NCBI GenBank assembly: GCA_018711815.1
Contig: DVHU01000008.1
Span: forward strand, 23,447 to 87,446
From: Candidatus Egerieimonas intestinavium
GTDB taxonomy: Bacteria > Bacillota > Clostridia > Lachnospirales > Lachnospiraceae
Length of the DNA stretch: 64,000 nucleotides
Direction: 5' to 3'
How positions within the stretch are numbered: position 1 is the stretch's first letter; each line of letters opens with the position of its first letter. The notes under the pieces were generated by a model. The model had not been told where the DNA came from. It did no database searches and saw only the letters and a program-made list of their open reading frames with translations. Below are positions 44,708 through 53,552 of this stretch, in pieces. The position numbers and the translations under genes are program-made.

Positions 44708-46714
44708 CTACTTTACTCCTTTTTTATAAAATTGTGACGCGTAATCATAGCAGCCCCTGAGGGCGCTCTGATTTCTCAGATTCAGCACGCCTTCCGTGCG
44801 CACCCGAATAAAATGCTCCAGCTTATCCATATATTCCTGGGAGGTAATGCTCCCCTCTGCCACGTAGGTTAAGCCCTTCTCCCAGCTGGCCGTCAGCTCC
44901 GGATTCAGCAGGGAACGGATGGAAGCGTTGACCACGTCAAAGACCATCTCCCCCAGCTGGGTGGGGGTGATCACCTGGGTCTTCTTATTCAGGGCCAGGT
45001 ACTTGATGGTCACCAGCTTCTTCAGAATCTCCGCCCGGGTAGCGCTGGTGCCGATGCCGCTTCCCTTGATCTGGGCCCGCAGTTCCTCATCCTCGATGAG
45101 CTGGCCTGCGTTTTCCATGGCCAGAATCATGGAACCGGAATTATAGCGCTTGGGCGGGGAGGTCTCCCCCTCCTTGATGGAAAAGCCTTCCACGGACAGT
45201 ATAGACCCTTTTTTCAAGGTTTTCAAGTACTCCAGCAGAGCCGCGTCGCAGGAATTTTCCTCCTGCCGCTCCTCCTTCTCCTCCCCCTTCTTCCCGGAAG
45301 CCGGGGGAGTCGCCACCTTCAGGTAACCCTCGGACACCAGCATCCGGTAGCTGCTAAAGAACAGCTCCGTCCCCACCCGCAGGGTCAGGGAAACCTTCTG
45401 GTAGACCGCCGGGGGGTAGAAAATACTCAGAAACCTGCGCACAATCACCTGGTAGACCTTGGCGCTTCCCGGGGACAGATTTTTCAGGTTCTGGAGGCCC
45501 TGACCGGTGGGGATGATGGCATAGTGGTCGGTGATCTGCTTATCGTTGACGTAGCGGGTCTTGGCCAGACCCTTGTAGGCCTCCCCGGAGAGAATCTCCT
45601 CCGCGAAGGGGGCAGCCATCTCGTAGTGCTTAAGGCCGCTCAAATTTTTACTGATGACCTTGGCCACAGCGGTGGACAGCACCCGGGCGTCAGTTCTGGG
45701 GTAGGTCACCAGCTTTTTCTCGTAGAGCTCCTGCACCACCCGCAGAGTCTCGTCGGGACTCAGCTTAAACATCCGGGAACAGTCATTCTGCAGCTCCGCC
45801 AGGTTGTAGAGCAAGGGCGGATTCTTCTTTTCCTGCTTCCGCTCCAGCTTCTCCACGGAAGCCTCCTGGGGCCGGACAGCCTCCAGCTCCTCAATCAGCC
45901 GCTGGGCGTCCTCCTTCTTCTTGAAGCCGTTCTCCTTATAGAGGGCCGGATGCTGATAATAGCGGCTGCCCTCCACGGCCCGCCACTCTCCCTCCAGGGG
46001 ATGCTCCTGGCCGAAGGCGCCCAGCACCCGGTAGAAGGGGGTCTTCACAAAGGCCCTAATCTCCCTCTCCAGGCGCACCACCATCCCCAACACACAGGTC
46101 ATCACCCGGCCCACAGAGATGGCCTGGTACTTTGTTCCCAGATAGCTGGAAATGCTGTTGCCGTATTTCAGGGAGAGCAGCCGGGAGAAATTAATTCCCA
46201 TCAGGTAGTCCTCCTTGGCCCTCAGGTAGGCGGAATCCGCCAGGTTATCGTAGGCAGACAGGTCCTTGGCCTCCCGGATTCCCCGGAGAATCTCCTCCTC
46301 CGTCTGGGAATCGATCCAGACCCGGCGCCTCTGCTTTCCCTGAACCTTGGCCATCTGCTCCACCAGCCGGTAGATGTACTCTCCCTCCCGCCCGGAGTCC
46401 GTGCACACGTATATGGTGTCCACATCCCTGCGGTTTAAGAGGCCCGCCACAATCTTAAACTGCTTGCTGACGGAGGGAATCACCTCGTACTTAAAGGCAG
46501 ACGGCAAAAAAGGCAGGGTATCCAGACTCCACCTTTTGTACTTGGGATCATATTTCTCCGGGTAGCTCATGGTCACCAGATGCCCCACGCACCAGGTGAC
46601 GATGTGCTGCTCCGACTCCAGAAATCCGTCTCCCCTCCGGAAATTATCCTTCAGAGCCTTGGCAAACTCCTGGGCTACGCTGGGTTTTTCTGCAATAAAT
46701 AATGATTTAGCCAT
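44708..46714 (-). CDS. topB: DNA topoisomerase III
   Basis: 668 residues, type IA. The Toprim domain starts SLFIAEKPSVAQEFAKA with acidic residues at CTDSGREGE (105-113), the catalytic tyrosine is Y338 in VTYPRTDAR, and GIGTSATRAEIL near 560 is the DNA-gate block. C-terminal zinc ribbons are absent. It unlinks single-strand DNA and precatenanes in replication and recombination. It is followed on the same strand by the LbH gene. Chromosomal and plasmid/ICE copies are hard to separate by sequence, but no mobile genes are nearby. Confidence 0.94.
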   Translation of the reverse strand: MAKSLFIAEKPSVAQEFAKALKDNFRRGDGFLESEQHIVTWCVGHLVTMSYPEKYDPKYKRWSLDTLPFLPSAFKYEVIPSVSKQFKIVAGLLNRRDVDTIYVCTDSGREGEYIYRLVEQMAKVQGKQRRRVWIDSQTEEEILRGIREAKDLSAYDNLADSAYLRAKEDYLMGINFSRLLSLKYGNSISSYLGTKYQAISVGRVMTCVLGMVVRLEREIRAFVKTPFYRVLGAFGQEHPLEGEWRAVEGSRYYQHPALYKENGFKKKEDAQRLIEELEAVRPQEASVEKLERKQEKKNPPLLYNLAELQNDCSRMFKLSPDETLRVVQELYEKKLVTYPRTDARVLSTAVAKVISKNLSGLKHYEMAAPFAEEILSGEAYKGLAKTRYVNDKQITDHYAIIPTGQGLQNLKNLSPGSAKVYQVIVRRFLSIFYPPAVYQKVSLTLRVGTELFFSSYRMLVSEGYLKVATPPASGKKGEEKEERQEENSCDAALLEYLKTLKKGSILSVEGFSIKEGETSPPKRYNSGSMILAMENAGQLIEDEELRAQIKGSGIGTSATRAEILKKLVTIKYLALNKKTQVITPTQLGEMVFDVVNASIRSLLNPELTASWEKGLTYVAEGSITSQEYMDKLEHFIRVRTEGVLNLRNQSALRGCYDYASQFYKKGVK

Positions 46715-46746
46715 ACGTTTTCCTTATCTCGTAATCTGGGAAGCAG

Positions 46747-46786
46747 GAAGGGGACTGCTGCTAAGCTAAGGCAGCAATCCCCTCCT
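46747..46786 (-). terminator. Palindrome between asd and topB (repeat family 2, copy 2)
   Basis: GAAGGGGACTGCTGC pairs with GCAGCAATCCCCTCC on the other side of a short loop, downstream of asd. Minus strand GCAGCAGTCCCCTT is shared over 14 nt with the hairpin at 19481-19524, also found between two minus-strand genes. Confidence 0.5.
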
Positions 46787-46830
46787 CACCCGCAGGGAGC
46801 TGCGGCCGGCGGCAAGCCTTGGCCTGCCAG

Positions 46831-47931
46831 CTACCGGGCCAGCTCCTCTTTTTGTGCAATATAGCCCTGGGCCTTTAAGGTCTCGGCGCAGAGCACCGCG
46901 CCGCCCGCAGCGCCGCGGACTGTGTTGTGGGACAGGCCCACAAACTTAAAGTCATAGATGGTATCCTCCCGGAGGCGTCCGATGGAAACGCCCATGCCCC
47001 GCTCATAGTCCACATCCAGCTGTACCTGGGGGCGGTTATCCTCCTCCATGTAGCGGATGAACTGCTTGGGCGCGCTGGGAAGATCCAGCTCCTGGGGAAC
47101 TCCCTTGAAGCTCACCAGCTTCTCAATGAGCTGCTCCTTGGTGGGTTTCTTGCGGAACTTTACAAATACCGCCGCCGTGTGGCCGTTTAACACCGGCACC
47201 CGAACGCACTGGCAGGAGATCTTGGGCTCCGCGGCCTTGACGATCTGCCCGTTCTCCACGCGGCCCAGCACCCGCAGGGGCTCCTGCTCGCTCTTCTCCT
47301 CCTCGCCGCCGATGAAGGGAATGATATTCTCCACCATCTCCGGCCAATCCTTGAAGGTCTTGCCCGCTCCAGAGATAGCCTGGTAGGTGGTAGCCACCAC
47401 CTCGTAGGGCTCAAACTCCTTCCAGGCTGCCAGGCAGGGGGCATAGCTCTGGATAGAACAGTTGGGTTTCACGGCGATGAACCCGCGCTTAGTTCCCAGC
47501 CGCTCCTTCTGGGCGGCGATCACCTGGAAGTGCTCCGGGTTAATCTCCGGCACAACCATGGGCACATCGGGGGTCCAGCGGTGAGCGCTGTTATTGGAAA
47601 CCACCGGGGTCTCCGTCTTGGCGTAAGCCTCCTCGATGGCTTTAATCTCCTCCTTAGACATATCTACGGCTGAAAATACGAAATCAACGGTGGCTGCCAC
47701 CTGCTCCACCTCATTCACATTCATGACAACCAGTTTCTTCACTGCCTCCGGCATGGGGGTGGTCATCTTCCAGCGTCCGCCCACAGCCTCCTCGTAGGTC
47801 TTTCCCGCGCTTCTGGGGCTTGCGGCCACGGTAACCACCTCAAACCAGGGGTGATTCTCCAGCAGGGAAATAAAACGCTGTCCCACCATTCCGGTGGCAC
47901 CTAAAATTCCAACTTTCAGCTTTTCACTCAT
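46831..47931 (-). CDS. asd: Aspartate-semialdehyde dehydrogenase
   Basis: 366 residues of the archaeal/fungal-type subfamily. The NADP loop GATGMVGQRF is at 11-20 and the catalytic cysteine C158 in KPNCSIQ; the subfamily-typical VRGAAGGAVLCAE is near the C-terminus. It reduces aspartyl phosphate to the semialdehyde for lysine, threonine and methionine. Single gene, ended by a palindrome and preceded by a 90-base gap; no lysine riboswitch is visible there. thrC, a later step, is 42 kb away. Confidence 0.94.
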   Translation of the reverse strand: MSEKLKVGILGATGMVGQRFISLLENHPWFEVVTVAASPRSAGKTYEEAVGGRWKMTTPMPEAVKKLVVMNVNEVEQVAATVDFVFSAVDMSKEEIKAIEEAYAKTETPVVSNNSAHRWTPDVPMVVPEINPEHFQVIAAQKERLGTKRGFIAVKPNCSIQSYAPCLAAWKEFEPYEVVATTYQAISGAGKTFKDWPEMVENIIPFIGGEEEKSEQEPLRVLGRVENGQIVKAAEPKISCQCVRVPVLNGHTAAVFVKFRKKPTKEQLIEKLVSFKGVPQELDLPSAPKQFIRYMEEDNRPQVQLDVDYERGMGVSIGRLREDTIYDFKFVGLSHNTVRGAAGGAVLCAETLKAQGYIAQKEELAR

Positions 47932-48021
47932 CTTTCACATCTCCTCATATCCTCGCCGTATGTGTTTGCACTACGGACATTTGTAAGCTACCTGTAATAC
48001 TACCTGAAATGCAGGAATTTT

Positions 48022-49413
48022 TCAACTATTTTTTTCAATTTCTGCCAGATATTTTTTATTCATCTCCAGAACCCGGGCCATGGCCTCCGGCCCCGGAGCT
48101 CCCTGGGTGTTGCGCTTTTCCACGCAGGTTTTCATGGATATGGCCTCGTAAATATCCTGGGAAAACACCGGACTGATGGCCTGATATTCCTCCAGGCTCA
48201 TATCATCCAGAGCAATTCCCTTGTCAATGCAGTAGAGCACCAGACGGCCCACAATGCCGTGGGCATCCCGGAAGGGCACGCCCTTGTTCACCAGATAGTC
48301 CGCCGCGTCCGTGGCGTTGGTGAAGCCATGCTTGGCGGAATCCTCCATCCGCTCCCGATTAAACCGCATGGTGGAGAGCATCCCCTCAAAGAGGGCCAGG
48401 CATCCTTTCACCGTGTCGATGGCGTCAAAGGCCCACTCCTTGTCCTCCTGCATATCCTTGTTGTAGGCCAGGGGAATTCCCTTCATGGTGGTCAGAAGGG
48501 CCGTCAGGGCGCCGTACACCCGACCGGTCTTTCCTCTCACCAGCTCCGCGATATCCGGATTCTTCTTCTGGGGCATGATGCTGGAGCCCGTGCTGTAGGC
48601 GTCGTCGATCTCTACAAACTGGTACTCGTTGGAGTTCCAGAGAATAACCTCCTCGGAGAACCGGCTTAAGTGCATCATGATGGTGGACAGGGCCGCCAAA
48701 AGCTCAATGAGATAATCCCGGTCCGCCACGGAATCCATGCTGTTGTAGGTGGCCCGGTCAAAGCCCAGAAGGCTGGCGGTATACTCCCGGTCCAGGGGGT
48801 AGGTGGTTCCCGCCAGGGCGCCGCTGCCCAAGGGGCAGGTGTTCATCCGCGCCCGGATATCCCGCAGCCGGTCGTAGTCCCGGCGGAACATCTCAAAGTA
48901 CGCCCCCAGGTGGTGGGCCAGGGTGATTGGCTGCGCCTTCTGCAGGTGGGTGAAGCCCGGCATAAAGGTGTGAAGATTCTCCTCCATCATCCCCTCCAGG
49001 GTCTTAAGGAGCTTTCTCACCCCTTCCTTTAGCTGGTCAATCTCATCTCTGGTGTAAAGCTTCATATCCAGGGCCACCTGGTCGTTGCGGCTCCTGCCGG
49101 TGTGCAGCTTCTTGCCCGCATCCCCGATGCGGTCGATGAGGTTGGCCTCCACAAAGCTGTGGATATCCTCATACTCCTCGGTGATCTGCAGGCTTCCATT
49201 TTCCACGTCCCGGAGGATCCCTTCCAGGCCCTCCAGAATCTGATCCCGCTCCGCCTCCGTCAAAATCTTCTGCTTTGCCAGCATCCTCACATGGGCCATG
49301 CTGCCCTGAATATCCTGGCGGTAAAAACGCCGGTCAAAGGTGATCGACGCGTTAAACTGATATACCAGCTGGTCCGTCTCCTTGGTGAAACGTCCTCCCC
49401 ATAACTGTGCCAT
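48022..49413 (-). CDS. argH: Argininosuccinate lyase
   Basis: 463 residues. The fumarase/aspartase superfamily signature GSSIMPQKKNPD is at 276-287 with the catalytic serine, and TGRSRNDQV (105-113) and the HLQKAQP block are intact. It splits argininosuccinate into arginine and fumarate. argG is not in the window. It follows queH by 36 bases on the same strand and may be read through from the lipid operon; an own promoter is possible but not evident. Confidence 0.96.
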   Translation of the reverse strand: MAQLWGGRFTKETDQLVYQFNASITFDRRFYRQDIQGSMAHVRMLAKQKILTEAERDQILEGLEGILRDVENGSLQITEEYEDIHSFVEANLIDRIGDAGKKLHTGRSRNDQVALDMKLYTRDEIDQLKEGVRKLLKTLEGMMEENLHTFMPGFTHLQKAQPITLAHHLGAYFEMFRRDYDRLRDIRARMNTCPLGSGALAGTTYPLDREYTASLLGFDRATYNSMDSVADRDYLIELLAALSTIMMHLSRFSEEVILWNSNEYQFVEIDDAYSTGSSIMPQKKNPDIAELVRGKTGRVYGALTALLTTMKGIPLAYNKDMQEDKEWAFDAIDTVKGCLALFEGMLSTMRFNRERMEDSAKHGFTNATDAADYLVNKGVPFRDAHGIVGRLVLYCIDKGIALDDMSLEEYQAISPVFSQDIYEAISMKTCVEKRNTQGAPGPEAMARVLEMNKKYLAEIEKNS

Positions 49414-49449
49414 AGCTCATCCTCATTTCTTTGTACATAATGTTTGATT

Positions 49450-50130
49450 TTACACCACCTGCTGGCCGCTGGCAAGGGAAACGGGCGAATTTTCCTTCTT
49501 TTTCGCCTTCTGCTCTTCCCTTTCTCTCTTGGAAAAGACGCATCCGCAGTAATCCTGCCGGTAGATTCCGTACTCCCGGGAGAGCTCCGTGGAGCGCTTG
49601 TAGCCCTCCTTCTTTTTAAAATCTGAGGCGAGATATTCCACTCCCCAGATCCTTCCCAGCTCCTCACCGATCTCGTTGAGCTTGGCCGCGTTTTTCATGG
49701 GGCTGATGGACAAGGTGGTGGTGAAATAGTCGAAGCCTCCCCGGGCCGCCCGGCGGGCCGTCTCCAGAAGGCGCAGCCGGTAACAGGCGAAGCAGCGCTC
49801 GCCGCCCTCGGGGATATGCTCAAGGCCCTCCACCGCCCGGTAAAAGTCCCCGGTCTCATAATCCCCCTCCAGGAAATGTACCGGGTGCAGAGTGGGCAGC
49901 CGCTTGATGAACAGCTCCTGCTCCCTGACCCGCATGCGGTACTCCTCCTCCGGGTAAATATTGGGGTTGTAATAAAAAACGGTGATTTCAAAATCCTCCG
50001 AGAGGGTCTCCAGAACGTAGCTGGAGCAGGGAGCGCAGCAGCTGTGCAGCAGCAGCCGGGGCACCCTGCCCTCCTGACGAAGGTGGGAGATGGTTTCCTC
50101 CATCTCCCGCTGATAATTTCTCTTTTTCAT
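49450..50130 (-). CDS. queH: Epoxyqueuosine reductase QueH
   Basis: 226 residues. The cluster-ligand cysteines are in SCCAPCSSY (C31, C32, C35) and RCFACYRLR (C113, C116), the QueH (DUF208) pattern; the family replaces QueG in many anaerobes and reduces epoxyqueuosine to queuosine in tRNA. The start codon overlaps the psd stop by 4 bases, so it is coupled to the phospholipid genes, an unusual association. Basic C-terminal tail. Other queuosine genes are not in the window. Confidence 0.93.
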   Translation of the reverse strand: MKKRNYQREMEETISHLRQEGRVPRLLLHSCCAPCSSYVLETLSEDFEITVFYYNPNIYPEEEYRMRVREQELFIKRLPTLHPVHFLEGDYETGDFYRAVEGLEHIPEGGERCFACYRLRLLETARRAARGGFDYFTTTLSISPMKNAAKLNEIGEELGRIWGVEYLASDFKKKEGYKRSTELSREYGIYRQDYCGCVFSKREREEQKAKKKENSPVSLASGQQVV

Positions 50131-50990
50131 GGCGCTTTTCCTATCCGCTCTCCCATTTTTACTTCCGTCTCGTAGCCGTACTTGGTATTGATAATCAGAT
50201 CCCGGTCCATATCCACCTTGCCCTGCTGTACCAGCAGGACTATGGTGGAGCCGCCGAACTCGAAGCGCCCCTTCTCCTGACCTTTTTTCACCTGTCCGGC
50301 CCCGTGATAGTTGACGATCTTCCCCACCATCAGGGCTCCCACCTCCATCATGAGGATATCGCCGAAATGGCGGCTGTGCAGGAGGCTGTACTCCCGGGTA
50401 TTCTCTTTATAAATGGGATACATATCGTTGGCTATGGGGTTTACCGTGTGCAGGATCCCGGGAATCCGCACATTGCTGGTCTTGGCCCCGTCGTCCACAT
50501 AGCAGTATCGGTGATAATTATCCACGGTCAGCCGGAACACCAGGGCGTAGCCTTCCGCGAACCGCTCCGCCAGCTTCCGGCTCTTTAACAGGCTCTCCAG
50601 GGAATAGCGGGTATGCTTGATGGCAAACCTCCTCCCCTTGGAGATGGGCCACACGGACAGATGACCGTCGCAGGGGCTCACCAGGATCTCCGGATCCATG
50701 TCCACCGGCCGCAGCTCCCCGCGGATCTGCCGGGTAAAAAACTCATTGTAGGAACGAAAGCTCTGCTTTTCATACTGGCTCAAGTCGATGCCGCTTTTTC
50801 TCACCGTGGGCTCCACCGCCAGCCGGGAAAGTCTGGTGGAGAGCAGCCGCCCGGAACATTTGGACACTGCCGGGAGGGTCAGCACCCGCATCAGCGCCCG
50901 GCCTGCCGCGCAGCCGTACAAGCTCTTTAGCAGCCGGTCCTGGCCATCCTCCTTCTCCCAACGGTTCCCCGATCTGTCCGCATACTTCAT
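50127..50990 (-). CDS. psd: Phosphatidylserine decarboxylase
   Basis: 287 residues. The pyruvoyl-forming site is GGST with S248 (the family has LGST or GGST), giving a small alpha chain of about 40 residues after self-cleavage. Histidines of the Asp-His-Ser triad occur in SPCDGHLSV and further on in LLHSRHFGD. It makes phosphatidylethanolamine from phosphatidylserine at the membrane. Directly downstream of pssA, which makes the substrate, and overlapping queH by 4 bases. Confidence 0.95.
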   Translation of the reverse strand: MKYADRSGNRWEKEDGQDRLLKSLYGCAAGRALMRVLTLPAVSKCSGRLLSTRLSRLAVEPTVRKSGIDLSQYEKQSFRSYNEFFTRQIRGELRPVDMDPEILVSPCDGHLSVWPISKGRRFAIKHTRYSLESLLKSRKLAERFAEGYALVFRLTVDNYHRYCYVDDGAKTSNVRIPGILHTVNPIANDMYPIYKENTREYSLLHSRHFGDILMMEVGALMVGKIVNYHGAGQVKKGQEKGRFEFGGSTIVLLVQQGKVDMDRDLIINTKYGYETEVKMGERIGKAP

Positions 50991-51007
50991 TTAGCTACCT
51001 CCTTCCT

Positions 51008-51625
51008 CTAATACCAGTGCAGGGCCTTAGCCACCGCCAGGGCTACTATGGCCACCAATATAGCCAAGGTGGCATTTTTCGGCTTTTTCAGCCGGAAATT
51101 CGTGATAAACAGGATACCCACCACCAGCACCACTCCGTGCATGGAGGGGACGTACCAGTCCCTCAGCAGGGGCCACAGAGCAAAGAGAATGGGCAGCGCG
51201 ATGGCCATGGAAGTGATGGGAAGTCCCTGATAGTATTTCCGGGCCTCCGAGGTCTCATTCTGCCGCTTCTCCTCCATCACATTGAAAAATCCCAGACGGA
51301 TCACTCCGGCGGTGCAGTAAAAGAGCAAAATGGCAACCCCCAGCCACCCCCGCATTCCCATACGGTAGCAGAGAAGAGCCGGGAAGGCGCCGAAGCAGAC
51401 CACGTCGCACAGGGAGTCTATCTGAATGCCGAAGCGCTTCTCATCCTCTGTCCGGTCTGTCTTCCGGCGGGCAATCTTCCCGTCAAACATATCGCAGAGG
51501 CCGGAAAAAGCCAGACAGAAAACTGCGTATTTTATCTTTCCGTTTACCGTCAGCATCATCCCCGTCATAGAGGACATCAGGCTGATGTAGGTAAGTATCA
51601 CTGTATAATTATAGTATCCGATCAC
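51008..51625 (-). CDS. pssA: CDP-diacylglycerol-serine O-phosphatidyltransferase
   Basis: 205 residues, about six hydrophobic segments. The CDP-alcohol phosphotransferase motif DG-x2-AR..G-x3-D-x3-D is visible as DGKIARRKTDRTEDEKRFGIQ followed by IDSLCD, with extra residues between AR and G as in PssA type II. It produces phosphatidylserine, used by Psd. Overlaps the flippase-like gene by 4 bases (ATGA) and precedes psd by 17 bases. Confidence 0.94.
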   Translation of the reverse strand: MIGYYNYTVILTYISLMSSMTGMMLTVNGKIKYAVFCLAFSGLCDMFDGKIARRKTDRTEDEKRFGIQIDSLCDVVCFGAFPALLCYRMGMRGWLGVAILLFYCTAGVIRLGFFNVMEEKRQNETSEARKYYQGLPITSMAIALPILFALWPLLRDWYVPSMHGVVLVVGILFITNFRLKKPKNATLAILVAIVALAVAKALHWY

Positions 51626-52665
51626 GACAATCTCTCCTCCCTTTTCTTCCGTTCTCTCCCCACTGTAAAATGCGCCGCCACGGTCATCAGCGCGCTCAAG
51701 AGCAGCTCCGTATAGTAGCTTAAGCTTCTGCTTAAAATCATCCCCGGCAGCAGCATTCCCCCAAACACCGGCACAAAAATCTGCATAAACAGCGTCTCGC
51801 TGATTCCCATTCCCCCGGGCAGGGGCAGCATATCCACGGAGATGGAGATCACCGCCTGCAGCATGACCACATCGTAAACGCTGGTTCCCGCAAGCCCGAA
51901 GGACCGGTAGACAAAATACGTGACGAAAAACAGAGCAAACCGCTGCAGGAAGGTAATGCCCAGCACCTCAAAGACAATACGCATATGGCTGCGCAGATAG
52001 GCGGCCGTCTCGTTGTATTTGTCCATGGAAGCTTCCAGGCGTTCCATCCTCTCCCGCTTTTTTTTCATCAGATGCAGGCGCTCCAGCAGGGTAAGCCCCT
52101 TCATCATCATAGCCTTAGCCAGCACCGGATGAAAGACCAGAATCAGCATAAACGCCACGCAGAACACATTCAGCCCCAGCCCCAGATAGAAAACCGGCAG
52201 CACAGAGGTCAGGTATTTATCCAGAAATCCCCGCTGAAAGAAAGCCAGAAACAGCCCCACCAGCACCAGCACCGCCTTGTAGGTGATGGTGATAATCATC
52301 AGCACAATGGTGGACACCGGGATGGGTATCTTTTCTTTTCTCATATAGTAAATCTGAGCCGGCTGCCCTCCCGTGGCCGAGGGGGTAATGCAGCTGAAGA
52401 AAAATCCCACCGAGGAAAAAAGGAAGCATTTTCTCTTCTTCAGCTTAGTCCCCAGGGATCCCATCATATAGTAAATAATAATGGACTCTCCCCAGATAAA
52501 GAACACCACGCAGGCTACCGCCGCCAGCAAATACAGAGGATTCGCCTTCTGAATATCCTCCGCCAGCTGGCCCAGGTCCGCCCCGTGAAATACCCCATAC
52601 ATGGTCAGTCCGAAGACCGCCGCCAGAAATATTCCGTTAAACAGTATTTTTTTCTTATTCCCCAC
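51622..52665 (-). CDS. Flippase-like membrane protein (LPG synthase N-terminal domain family)
   Basis: 347 residues with about eight hydrophobic segments, family UPF0104/lysylphosphatidylglycerol-synthase TM region (AglD/MprF-like flippase part). TPSATGGQPAQIYYM near 95 and LPLPGGMGISE near 290 are the signature blocks. The MprF synthase domain is absent. Its place in the psd-pssA operon suggests movement or regulation of aminophospholipids between leaflets; inferred. Confidence 0.86.
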   Translation of the reverse strand: MGNKKKILFNGIFLAAVFGLTMYGVFHGADLGQLAEDIQKANPLYLLAAVACVVFFIWGESIIIYYMMGSLGTKLKKRKCFLFSSVGFFFSCITPSATGGQPAQIYYMRKEKIPIPVSTIVLMIITITYKAVLVLVGLFLAFFQRGFLDKYLTSVLPVFYLGLGLNVFCVAFMLILVFHPVLAKAMMMKGLTLLERLHLMKKKRERMERLEASMDKYNETAAYLRSHMRIVFEVLGITFLQRFALFFVTYFVYRSFGLAGTSVYDVVMLQAVISISVDMLPLPGGMGISETLFMQIFVPVFGGMLLPGMILSRSLSYYTELLLSALMTVAAHFTVGRERKKREERLS

Positions 52666-52680
52666 GCTGTAACTCTCTTT

Positions 52681-53373
52681 CTATCCCTTTTCTCTTCCGA
52701 AAATCCCCTGGGACACCGGCTGCAGCCACCGCTGGTGAATCCGGTACAGGTTCGTGTTCATTCCCAGCCAGAAGAAGAACTCCGCCAGGAAAATGCCCGC
52801 GAACACATCCAGGATTCCGTGCTGCTTGGTGGTGAGCACGGATACGCAGACGGCCAGGGCCGCCCCGCAGGAAAATACCTTGTACCACCGGGAAATATTC
52901 TTCCTGCCTCGAATCCCCACAAAGCAGAACCAGCTCACCAGACAGTGAATGGAGGGAAACAGGTTGTCCGGGGCGTCGATGGTGTACAGAAGCCTCAGCA
53001 GATCATTCCAGAGGCCGCTGCCGGTGATCTCCGGCCGCACAATGGTGGTGGGATACAACAAAAAGCACAGGGCGCACACTGTCCGGGAGAGCACATCCCC
53101 CACACAGAACCGGTAGCAGTACTCCCTGCCCTGCATGCCGATCAGAATATAGTTCACTGCCCAGAAAATGTAACAGCCAAAGTAAATGGCGATCGTCCAG
53201 GGCACCAGCGGAATTTTCTCCTCCCAGGAAAACAGCAGCTGGTGGTGGGGCCAGTCTCCGGCGATCAGCCGGCAGCCCACATACACAAGGTTATTGTAAA
53301 GAAAGGAAAACAGGAGCGGTACAATGCAGTACCTGGGAATCCTGACTCTCCCTTCCGCAGCTTTCTTAGTCAT
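52681..53373 (-). CDS. PAP2-family phosphatase-like membrane protein
   Basis: 230 residues, six hydrophobic segments. The inositolphosphotransferase/PAP2 motifs are visible as the FPSIHC block near 140 and TTKQHGILDVFAG near 187, containing the catalytic histidines. Members dephosphorylate lipid phosphates or exchange head groups on the outer leaflet. First gene of the lipid operon PAP2-flippase-pssA-psd-queH. Substrate unknown: phosphatidylglycerol phosphate, undecaprenyl pyrophosphate and phosphatidic acid are all possible. Confidence 0.86.
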   Translation of the reverse strand: MTKKAAEGRVRIPRYCIVPLLFSFLYNNLVYVGCRLIAGDWPHHQLLFSWEEKIPLVPWTIAIYFGCYIFWAVNYILIGMQGREYCYRFCVGDVLSRTVCALCFLLYPTTIVRPEITGSGLWNDLLRLLYTIDAPDNLFPSIHCLVSWFCFVGIRGRKNISRWYKVFSCGAALAVCVSVLTTKQHGILDVFAGIFLAEFFFWLGMNTNLYRIHQRWLQPVSQGIFGREKG

Positions 53374-53552
53374 ACTTTTTCACGCCTTTCCCTGCCATTA
53401 TAGCGGAACCCTCCTCCTATTTCCACTCCTTTTCTTAAATTTTCAACAAAACTTAAGAAACTTTAAAACAGTTTCCAAAGGTCCCCCTTGCCCCTGGCGC
53501 GCCTTTTGCCTGTTTCTCATATAATAATTTATCACACACAGGAGGATCGTTT

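Noticed and set aside
47932..48021. Lysine riboswitch before asd
   Set aside because: The gap is only 90 bases and lacks the conserved lysine-aptamer parts.
49450..53373. Defence island or phage module in the 44-53 kb region
   Set aside because: Genes are housekeeping (topB, asd, argH, lipid synthesis); topB alone is not evidence of a mobile element.
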